Shown here one piece after another: positions 39,174 through 46,741 of a stretch of DNA of 64,000 nucleotides. Position 1 is the first letter of the stretch. Each line of letters begins with the position of its first letter. A program made the translations under genes and the position numbers. The notes under the pieces were generated by a model. The model was not told the DNA's origin, did not search any database, and saw only the letters and a list, made by a program, of their open reading frames with translations. This DNA is from Ulvibacter algarum (GTDB lineage Bacteria; Bacteroidota; Bacteroidia; Flavobacteriales; Flavobacteriaceae): assembly GCA_947488905.1 (NCBI GenBank), contig CANLBJ010000001.1, positions 558,001 through 622,000 on the forward strand, given 5' to 3'.

Positions 39174-40235
39174 TTATTCCTCTCTTAAAAAAGGGTTTTC
39201 ATTCTTATAATTTCTTATTATAAAATCTAGTGTACTGTCTAAAATTTGCCCCATATTTCTAGATTTTTTAAAATTGATATCACCAGTTAACTCAAGTAGT
39301 GCATCTTTAAGTTCTTTTACTTTTTCAGGTTGAGAGATATGATCTTTTCGCATACAAACGATAAGTTGTTTGAGACGTTTTTTAGCACTGGTAGCTCTTT
39401 TTGCAAGTAAAGAACGTTCTTCCCTTTTATATTGATCAATAGATGCTTGTTTTAATTCTGATGTAACCAGATCAACAAAAACATTATTTTCTTTTAAAAA
39501 TTGTGGTCGGTACACTTTTATATTCCCTTCATAGCTTTGTTGATCAAAATCTATGGCGCGTATTCTATACTGGATTCTGTCAAAATCATTAATTAAAACC
39601 ATTACATAATTATAAGAACGCATATCACCAAGTAGCCTAATAAAACAGCGTTCATTAAACTTTACAAACTCTTTTGCAATCTCACGCTTGTCTTGTTCAG
39701 AACAGTTATCTAGGTGGTATTTAATAAAATCGTCCCCTGGTATTCCAGAAATATGCTCTTCAATCAACGTGTTTCCGTGAACTAAAAAATTGATGTGGTT
39801 AGGTGACAATAGGTGTTCTAGTTCTAACCCATAAATACGTGATGCATCTGCTTTTTTAATGTACAGAAATATGTAATTATCATTTAGAATGTTTCTTACC
39901 TTAATTCTAAAAGGTTTACTGTTTCCGAAGGTACAATAGTCAATGCTGTCAATATTTAGATAGGGTAAAAGCGCATCAGAGCCATCACTATGTAGTATAG
40001 AGTACATTTGTTTTAAGCTCAACTCAATATCTTTTCTTTCAGACTCAGAGTAATATACTTGAATCCATAAAGAGTCGTTGCCGTGTTTGTCATAAACCGT
40101 TATAGAGCCTTGATATCTTAGCAGGTCATCATAATAAATAGGGATTTTTATGTTGCGTGCATATTTTGATAAGTAGGTAGATAAAGCTTCCGTGATAGGA
40201 TACGTAGGCTTTTTCTTTGACATTAATTTTTGCAT
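39174..40235 (-). CDS. Uncharacterised protein with kinase-like (APH/protein kinase fold) motifs
   Basis: Cytosolic protein of 353 residues with no signal or membrane segment, not a recognised family. Several motifs match the kinase-like fold: a lysine-bearing strand IFLYIKK (about 122-128), TLIEEHISGIPGDDF (157-170) like the hinge region, GDMRSYNYVMVL (203-214) like the HGDxHxxN catalytic loop, and RAIDFDQQ (226-233) like the metal-binding DFD/IDxE. The C-terminal 100 residues are basic and helical. A shorter start at 40223 (MSKKKPTYPITEAL) is possible. It lies upstream of pyc in the same direction, but pyc has its own promoter. Confidence 0.6.
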   Translation of the reverse strand: MQKLMSKKKPTYPITEALSTYLSKYARNIKIPIYYDDLLRYQGSITVYDKHGNDSLWIQVYYSESERKDIELSLKQMYSILHSDGSDALLPYLNIDSIDYCTFGNSKPFRIKVRNILNDNYIFLYIKKADASRIYGLELEHLLSPNHINFLVHGNTLIEEHISGIPGDDFIKYHLDNCSEQDKREIAKEFVKFNERCFIRLLGDMRSYNYVMVLINDFDRIQYRIRAIDFDQQSYEGNIKVYRPQFLKENNVFVDLVTSELKQASIDQYKREERSLLAKRATSAKKRLKQLIVCMRKDHISQPEKVKELKDALLELTGDINFKKSRNMGQILDSTLDFIIRNYKNENPFLREE

Positions 40236-40378
40236 TGTATAGCGATTCTAGTTGTGTTAAAGATAGTGAAATGAAATGGTGCTTTTTTAAAATTTTTAAA
40301 TTTTCAGAAGTAAAATAATGCCGGTATTATAAAATGGAATGCTCTAAATTAGTGTATTTTTTTCTTCAGAAACAAGAA

Positions 40379-40408
40379 AGCCCCAATATCTTAAAGAGTA
40401 TTGGGGCT
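40379..40408 (-). terminator. Terminator after the PETase-like gene
   Basis: AGCCCCAATA (40379-40388) pairs with TATTGGGGCT (40399-40408); on the minus strand T-rich sequence follows. Confidence 0.75.
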
Positions 40409-40437
40409 GTGTTATTTCTATAAAAATTAAGCTGTTC

Positions 40438-41532
40438 TTAATTTTTAATCACCTTGATTATCTCATCATTAATACGAACGTGATAGATGCCTTTAGAAAA
40501 AGCAGATAGGTCTATTTGTTTTGTATAACCAGTAAGTGCTCCTTTAAGTACCAATTGGCCTATTGAGGAGTATACTTTATAATTTACATCACTTAGCGTA
40601 TTTATGTTAATGATGCTTTTTGTAGGATTAGGGAAAATACTGACGTCATATTTATTTTCTTCAAGACCAAGTAACTCACACTCAAAGCTAGATTGCACCA
40701 TTGAAGCTGCAGGCGGATTGTCTAAAAGATTGTCTGTTAAAAGCGGACAATAACAGTCGTTTTCTTCAACATATAATTTGAGCCAAGAAAGCGCTAATTT
40801 CCCAGCTACTCCATTACCTCCATTAGGGGTGTTTGCAACAGAATGATTTCCGTTTTCAAATTCAAAAAGTAGTTTGTTGGTTGTTTCTGGTGTTGCGTTG
40901 TAATGCAAATTTGCGTGTTGTGCAGGTGGAGCTGTAGGGTCATTTTGACCACTAAAAATTAATACGGGACTGTCGTGGTCTAGTTCTGCATTTGTTAACC
41001 ACGGGCATAAGGCAACCACTCCTTTTATTGTATTATCGAGTACTGCAGCACGCTGAGCGCCACCGCCGCCCATAGACCATCCACTCACAGCAAATTTGTC
41101 AATGTCTAAAGCTCCTTCAAGTGGAGAGTCTGCTCTTTCATTTTCTTGACGCAATGTTTCTAATGCATCTATGAGTGCAACTCCTCTTGCTTCTGGAAAA
41201 TCAAAAAGAGAATTGGTTCCAATAATAATAGTTACTATCCCGTGAGAAGCATAAAATGGTCCCCACTCTTCTACACTATCTTGCTCGGCTGTAAATCCTG
41301 GAACAATTGCAATGCTTGAGTAAGGAGGCGTCCCATTTGTAGGGTAATAAACAGTTGCCCCAAAATAATCTGGGCCATCTCTTAACCCATCATCTTCTGT
41401 CATTGTTGCAACCTCAAAAGGTCCTGGGTTTGTTAAGTTTGCTTCTGTTACACCTTCACATTGAGCAACTATTACAGCTGGCGTTGTCAGAGTTAATAAT
41501 AAGAGTAGCGCTAATGAGTATAGTTTTTTCAT
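40438..41532 (-). CDS. T9SS-secreted polyester hydrolase/cutinase-like protein (PETase family, Bacteroidota type)
   Basis: Secreted protein of 364 residues: signal peptide, alpha/beta hydrolase (about 35-265), and T9SS sorting domain (about 296-364, IFPNPTKS to KVIKN). The hydrolase aligns by eye with IsPETase and cutinases: GPFEV, ATVYYPTNG, IAIVPGFTAEQ, EEWGPFYASHGIV, the elbow GWSMGGGG with Ser153, the subsite Trp178 in CPWLTN, Asp198 in FSGQNDPTAPP and His230 in NGNHSVANT. The oxyanion Tyr of IsPETase is Phe80. The cysteines forming the second IsPETase disulphide are Ser194 and Val232. This layout matches the Bacteroidota PET-active esterases PET27 and PET30. Natural substrate is unknown, probably polyesters or esters outside the cell. 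Confidence 0.85.
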   Translation of the reverse strand: MKKLYSLALLLLLTLTTPAVIVAQCEGVTEANLTNPGPFEVATMTEDDGLRDGPDYFGATVYYPTNGTPPYSSIAIVPGFTAEQDSVEEWGPFYASHGIVTIIIGTNSLFDFPEARGVALIDALETLRQENERADSPLEGALDIDKFAVSGWSMGGGGAQRAAVLDNTIKGVVALCPWLTNAELDHDSPVLIFSGQNDPTAPPAQHANLHYNATPETTNKLLFEFENGNHSVANTPNGGNGVAGKLALSWLKLYVEENDCYCPLLTDNLLDNPPAASMVQSSFECELLGLEENKYDVSIFPNPTKSIININTLSDVNYKVYSSIGQLVLKGALTGYTKQIDLSAFSKGIYHVRINDEIIKVIKN

Positions 41533-41601
41533 AATGTTATTTCTTGTGTTTTAGAGGCGTAATAATAAATGAAACATAACAATCAAAGAAGCCGCTAAAT
41601 T

Positions 41602-44460
41602 TTAATGCGCTTCTAACCAGTTTTGGCCAATACCAACTTCAACATCTAATGGTACATCCATTAAGTACGCATTTTCCATTTCGTACTTAATCATAGTTTT
41701 CATCTCTTCTAGCTCATCTTTGTGAACATCAAAAACAAGTTCATCATGCACCTGTAAAAGCATCTTTGTTTTAAAGTTACCTTCTTCAAGTTTCTTGTGA
41801 ATATTAATCATTGCGATTTTGATAATGTCTGCTGCACTACCTTGTATTGGCGCATTTACGGCATTACGTTCTGCTGCTCCTCTAACTATTGCGTTACTTC
41901 CGTTAATTGCGTTTAGGTATCTGCGTCTTCCCATTACGGTTTCTACGTATCCGTTTTCACGAGCAAAATTTACCTGCTCACTCATATAGTGACGTAACTT
42001 AGGGTACGTGTCATAGTAGGCGTCAATTAGCTCTTTTGCTTCGCCACGAGACATGTCTGTCTGGTTGCTTAAACCAAAAGCAGAAACCCCATAAATAATA
42101 CCAAAATTTACCGTTTTTGCATTGCTACGTTGCTCGCGTGTTACTTCTTCTAACGGCACATCAAAAACTTTACTTGCAGTAGATGCGTGAATGTCTTCGC
42201 CATTTTTAAAAGCCTCCATCATCGTTTCTTCTTGCGATAATGCTGCGATGATTCTCAATTCTATTTGTGAGTAATCTGCCGCTAATAATACGTAGTTTTC
42301 GTCGCGCGGTATAAATGCTTTACGCACTTGACGACCACGTTCTGTTCTTATAGGTATGTTCTGTAAATTAGGGTTGTTACTACTTAAACGTCCCGTAGCC
42401 GCAACCGTTTGCATATAATCTGTGTGCACACGTTGTGTTGCTTCTTCTACTTGTAGTGGCAAGGCATCAACGTAGGTTGATTTTAGTTTTGCTAGCCCAC
42501 GATATTCTAAAACATCTGCAATAATTTTATGGTCTTTAGCAAGGTAGCTTAAAACGTCTTCTGCCGTAGAAAATTGACCTGTCTTTGTTTTTTTAGGTTT
42601 CTCTACTAACTTCATTTTTCCGAAGAGAATCTCACCTAATTGCTTAGGCGATGCAATGTTAAACTCCTCACCAGCTTCTTCAAAGATGTTTTTTTCTAAA
42701 GTGGCAATATCGCTTTCAAGATCTCCAGACAAAGAGTTTAAAAAGGCCTCGTCTAGATTAATCCCTTCTGCTTCCATGTCTGCTAGTACACGCAATAATG
42801 GCACCTCGATATCTGTGAATAATTTTTGGGTATTAGCCTCGCCCAGCTCTTTGCTGAAATGTTCTTTTAATTGAAGCGTAATATCTGCATCCTCCACCGC
42901 ATATTCTGTTTGCTCTGTTACCGGAACATCGCGCATAGATTTTTGGTTTTTTCCTTTTTTACCAATCAATTCTGTGATAGAAACCGGGGTGTAATTAAGG
43001 TAGGTTTCTGCAAGTACATCCATGTTGTGACGCATGTCTGGATTGATAAGATAATGCGCTAACATGGTATCAAATAATTGCCCTTTTACAACGATATTAT
43101 ATTTCCGAAGTACTTTAAGGTCGTACTTTAAATTCTGCCCTATTTTCTCGATTTCTGTAGATTCAAAAAATGGTCTTAACAATTCAATAAGCTCTTGTGC
43201 CGCTTCTTGCTCCTCCGGAAATGCCAAGTAAAATCCTTTTCCGGCTTCCCAAGAAAAAGCGATCCCAACGAGCTCTGCCGTTAATGGGTTTAAGCCTGTG
43301 GTCTCTGTGTCAAAACACACGCTAGGTTGTTTCATCAAGTTCTGGATAAACAGTTTTGTTCCCATTCCCGGTTGCACTAATTGATAAAAATGCTCGGTGT
43401 CTTTAATCGTTTTTCTACTGCTAAAAGTGGTGGCAGCCTCTGTAGGTGCACCGCCACCTCCAAAAAGACTAAACTGTCCTTCGCCAGCATTTGAAGCAGC
43501 CGCACTCACTTTTTTAGCGCTTGCAGGTTTGTCTGTAGACTCTTGATGATTTGTCCCTTTTGATGCCATCGCCTCAACAGAAAATGCGTTGGTAAAATTT
43601 GTAATTAAACGACGAAATTCTAGTTCTTCAAATATTTCTGTAACCGCAGCAACGTCTGGCGTGCTCATCTCAAAATCTTTCTCGTGAAACTCTACGGGAA
43701 CATCTAGCATTATGGTAGCTAGCTTTTTAGATAGTAAACCTAACTCTGCATTAGCAATTACTTTTTCTTTCATTTTTCCTTTAAGCTGATCTGTGTTTTC
43801 TAGTAGCCCTTCCATAGAACCAAATTGCTTAATAAACTTTTTTGCCGTCTTATCACCCACCCCAGGAAGCCCCGGAATGTTATCACTGGCATCACCCATC
43901 ATCCCTAAATAATCTATTACTTGTAAAGGCGTTTCTACCTCAAATTTTTTCTGAACTTGTGGGATACCCCAAGTCTCATACCCACCACCAAAAACAGGGC
44001 GATACATAAAAATGTTTTCTGACACTAGTTGAGCAAAATCTTTATCTGGCGTTACCATAAAAGTAGTATAGCCTGCTTTTTCTGCTTGTTTTGAGAGCGT
44101 ACCTATAACATCATCTGCCTCAAAACCTTCTTTGACCATAATAGGAATATGCATAGCCTCAAGAATCTTATAAATATAAGGGATTGCAATTTTAATACCG
44201 TCTGGAGTTTCGTCACGGTTTGCTTTATATTCTTCAAAAAGTTCTTTTCTTTCTACACTACCGCCTTTGTCAAAACAAACGGCAAGGTGATCTGGTCGTT
44301 CTTTTTTAATAACGTCTAGAAAAGAATTCATAAATCCCATAATGGCGCTAGTGTCCATTCCTTTAGAGTTTATTCTTGGATTTTTTATAAGTGCGTAGTA
44401 CCCTCTAAATATTAATGCAAAGGCATCTACAAGAAAAAGGCGTTTTTTAGGTTCTGACAT
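41602..44460 (-). CDS. polA: DNA polymerase I
   Basis: Protein of 952 residues with all three activities. The 5' nuclease domain (1 to about 290) has FLVDAFALIFRGYYAL, DKGGSVERKELFEEYK and GVGDKTAKKFIKQFG. A Ser/Ala-rich linker follows. The 3'-5' exonuclease domain starts with CFDTETTGLNPL, keeping the metal-binding Asp and Glu, so proofreading is probably active. The polymerase domain has LQNIPIRTERGRQVRKAF, DYSQIELRIIAALS, RSNAKTVNFGIIYG and LLQVHDELVFDV. It is used in repair and Okazaki fragment maturation. Several core dispersed motifs lie within it (42617, 43102). Confidence 0.98.
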   Translation of the reverse strand: MSEPKKRLFLVDAFALIFRGYYALIKNPRINSKGMDTSAIMGFMNSFLDVIKKERPDHLAVCFDKGGSVERKELFEEYKANRDETPDGIKIAIPYIYKILEAMHIPIMVKEGFEADDVIGTLSKQAEKAGYTTFMVTPDKDFAQLVSENIFMYRPVFGGGYETWGIPQVQKKFEVETPLQVIDYLGMMGDASDNIPGLPGVGDKTAKKFIKQFGSMEGLLENTDQLKGKMKEKVIANAELGLLSKKLATIMLDVPVEFHEKDFEMSTPDVAAVTEIFEELEFRRLITNFTNAFSVEAMASKGTNHQESTDKPASAKKVSAAASNAGEGQFSLFGGGGAPTEAATTFSSRKTIKDTEHFYQLVQPGMGTKLFIQNLMKQPSVCFDTETTGLNPLTAELVGIAFSWEAGKGFYLAFPEEQEAAQELIELLRPFFESTEIEKIGQNLKYDLKVLRKYNIVVKGQLFDTMLAHYLINPDMRHNMDVLAETYLNYTPVSITELIGKKGKNQKSMRDVPVTEQTEYAVEDADITLQLKEHFSKELGEANTQKLFTDIEVPLLRVLADMEAEGINLDEAFLNSLSGDLESDIATLEKNIFEEAGEEFNIASPKQLGEILFGKMKLVEKPKKTKTGQFSTAEDVLSYLAKDHKIIADVLEYRGLAKLKSTYVDALPLQVEEATQRVHTDYMQTVAATGRLSSNNPNLQNIPIRTERGRQVRKAFIPRDENYVLLAADYSQIELRIIAALSQEETMMEAFKNGEDIHASTASKVFDVPLEEVTREQRSNAKTVNFGIIYGVSAFGLSNQTDMSRGEAKELIDAYYDTYPKLRHYMSEQVNFARENGYVETVMGRRRYLNAINGSNAIVRGAAERNAVNAPIQGSAADIIKIAMINIHKKLEEGNFKTKMLLQVHDELVFDVHKDELEEMKTMIKYEMENAYLMDVPLDVEVGIGQNWLEAH

Positions 44461-44630
44461 GTGTTATCAATTTCCGTAAAAATAGAAAAAAGAGCAAAGA
44501 AGAAAGAAGAAAGAGCCATTGAGTTAATAACAAAAAAGGGAGTGTTAAACGGTTAATGTTATTTACAAATTTGATTTTGGTTTATAGTTACTATTTAAAG
44601 GGTATTTTTACCTTCTGAAATTTTAATAAA

Positions 44631-45587
44631 ATGAACAACACATATACCATTGCCATACATGGCGGCGCAGGAACCCTAGTAAAAGGTTTAATGACAGAAG
44701 CCCTAGAGGCAAAATATAAAGAAGCACTCCAGGCTGCCTTAGACGCAGGGTCAAAAGTACTTGAAAATAAAGGTACAGCAATTGACGCTGTAGAAGCTGC
44801 AGTTATAGTGCTAGAAGATTCACCATTATTTAATGCTGGTAAAGGTTCTGTTTTTACAAATACAGGAACACACGAAATGGATGCCTCAATTATGGATGGT
44901 AAAAACCTTGAAGCTGGTGGAGTATCTCTTATAACAGGAGTTAAAAACCCAGTTTCTTTATCTCGTGATATTATGGAAAAAAGTGATCACGTTTTCTTAG
45001 CTGGAGAAGGAGCGATGAAGTTTGCAGCAAGCCAAGGAACTAAACTTGAAGATGAAGCTTATTTTTATGATGAGTTACGTTATCAACAATGGCAACATAT
45101 AAAAGGAAGTGACACATTTCAGTTAGATCACGCTTCTGCTACACCTAAAGACAAAATAAAGAAAGATGGCAAATTTGGTACTGTAGGCGCAGTAGCTTTA
45201 GACATGCACGGTAACATTGCCGCTGCAACATCTACGGGTGGGATGACTAATAAAAAATGGGGTAGAGTAGGTGATAGCCCAATGATAGGAGCAGGAACGT
45301 ATGCAAATAATGAAACCTGCGCAGTTAGCTGTACTGGAAGTGGTGAGTTTTTTATTCGTGGTGTAGTAGCCTATGATGTAAGTTGCTTGATGGAATACAA
45401 AGGGCTCTCACTAGAAGAAGCTGCAAAAGAGGTAATACAAAATCGTATTTTAAAAATAGGAGGCGATGGTGGTCTTATTGCTGTAGATGCAAAAGGAAAC
45501 ATCACGATGCCTTTTAACACAGAAGGAATGTATCGTGCATTTAAAAAATCTAACGGAGATACAATGGTGTCTATTTATAAAGAGTAA
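44631..45587 (+). CDS. iaaA: Isoaspartyl peptidase/L-asparaginase (plant-type Ntn hydrolase)
   Basis: Ntn hydrolase of 318 residues that is made as one chain and self-cleaves. IAIHGGAGTL opens the protein, and KFGTVGAVALDMHGNIAAATSTGG gives the cleavage before the Thr nucleophile (in GKFGTVGAVA); GDSPMIGAGTYA follows. There is no signal peptide, so it is cytosolic. Family members cleave beta-aspartyl dipeptides, including beta-Asp-Arg from cyanophycin. Its place beside cyanophycinase and cyanophycin synthetase makes the last step of cyanophycin breakdown the likely role. An extended dispersed motif (44612-44626) is in its leader. Confidence 0.93.
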   Translation: MNNTYTIAIHGGAGTLVKGLMTEALEAKYKEALQAALDAGSKVLENKGTAIDAVEAAVIVLEDSPLFNAGKGSVFTNTGTHEMDASIMDGKNLEAGGVSLITGVKNPVSLSRDIMEKSDHVFLAGEGAMKFAASQGTKLEDEAYFYDELRYQQWQHIKGSDTFQLDHASATPKDKIKKDGKFGTVGAVALDMHGNIAAATSTGGMTNKKWGRVGDSPMIGAGTYANNETCAVSCTGSGEFFIRGVVAYDVSCLMEYKGLSLEEAAKEVIQNRILKIGGDGGLIAVDAKGNITMPFNTEGMYRAFKKSNGDTMVSIYKE

Positions 45588-45603
45588 TTAAAACACATAA
45601 ATT

Positions 45604-45647
45604 TGATTCAATAAAAAAGCGCCATATGGCGCTTTTTTATTGAATCA
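45604..45647. terminator. 44-bp perfect palindromic bidirectional terminator
   Basis: TGATTCAATAAAAAAGCGCCAT (45604-45625) is followed directly by its exact reverse complement to 45647. Folded RNA has a GCGC stem with A/T tracts on each side, serving both convergent genes. Confidence 0.85.
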
Positions 45648-45675
45648 TTTAGAAATTTAAATTTCCTTGTGTATT

Positions 45676-46542
45676 TTATATTTGTACAGAAGTAACAGGC
45701 AAAGCTAAGGGGCTTACCTTTACTTTTTTCTTCTTAATGTTAAAACGATCACCGCTAGCAAGTATGTGAGTTTTTAGGTTTACTAAAGACATCGCCGTAC
45801 CCTCTTCTAATAATGCGTGATTATTGTGTCTTGCTTTTCTAGCATTAAAAAGAATAACCATTCCTGATCCTAGAACTTCAAATTTTCCATTTTTAATTAT
45901 AAGTCCAGTATCTTCTGCAAGACCTACACCTATTAATTTTGGGAATCTAGCCACAGCTTCAGCCATACGACCAAAACGGCCACGGCGAATAAAGTGACTA
46001 TCAATTATTAATTCTGGAATAAAACTCATCCCTCTATCCATACCTACTGCACCTTTAATAAAAGATTCTTGGCTACTACCGCCAGTAATCATCTCGTGAC
46101 TCATGCACATGGCACCAGCACTTGTACCAGCAATTACAAATTCTTCTTCTTTGTAACGTTTAAGCATTATATCATGCAATGTTGTTCCACCTATTTTCTT
46201 AGTGATTTTAGATTGATCTCCACCAGAAAACATAACACAATTTGCTGTTTTCATTCGCTCTATATAATCCTTTTTATCAGAGTCTTCACGTGTTCTAATA
46301 TCAAGTACAAATAGATTTTTACAACCTAGTTTACCAAAAGCATCTAGGTAGTTTTCACCCACTTCTTCTGGTATGCTAGAAGCAGTAGGGACAATTAATA
46401 TTTCTGCATCTACACCGCCAGCTTCTTTTACAACTCTAGCAAGTATGCCTTCTTCTATAAACTCAAGCGTGTGCATTTCGCTGGTTTCTACTCCTTTATC
46501 TTCGTTTCCGCCTATTGGGATTAAAGTTCCTTTTGCCTTCAT
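45676..46542 (-). CDS. cphB: Cyanophycinase
   Basis: Serine peptidase (S51 type) of 288 residues from ATG at 46542; the N terminus MKAKGTLIPIGGNEDKG fits the family, while the upstream ATG at 46581 would add unrelated residues. Catalytic Ser is in IAGTSAGAMCMS; CVMFSGGDQSKI and GVGLAEDTGLII are also conserved. It has no signal peptide, so it acts inside the cell on stored polymer, cutting cyanophycin to beta-Asp-Arg dipeptides. Divergent from cphA with a 199-base spacer, and convergent with the isoaspartyl peptidase gene. Confidence 0.95.
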   Translation of the reverse strand: MKAKGTLIPIGGNEDKGVETSEMHTLEFIEEGILARVVKEAGGVDAEILIVPTASSIPEEVGENYLDAFGKLGCKNLFVLDIRTREDSDKKDYIERMKTANCVMFSGGDQSKITKKIGGTTLHDIMLKRYKEEEFVIAGTSAGAMCMSHEMITGGSSQESFIKGAVGMDRGMSFIPELIIDSHFIRRGRFGRMAEAVARFPKLIGVGLAEDTGLIIKNGKFEVLGSGMVILFNARKARHNNHALLEEGTAMSLVNLKTHILASGDRFNIKKKKVKVSPLALPVTSVQI

Positions 46543-46741
46543 TTTTTTCTGAAATATTATATGTGTGCAAAAATACACCAATTAATATCCAAAAGTGATA
46601 TATTTATGGATTGTTCAGAATGAATTTTATTGCAAAAACGAGCTATAAGTCTAAGGTAAAGAGACGTATTATTAGCGATATGAAATTGAAAAGTTTATTT
46701 ATACCATGAAATAAAACAAACAAACACTAAACCAACGCATT

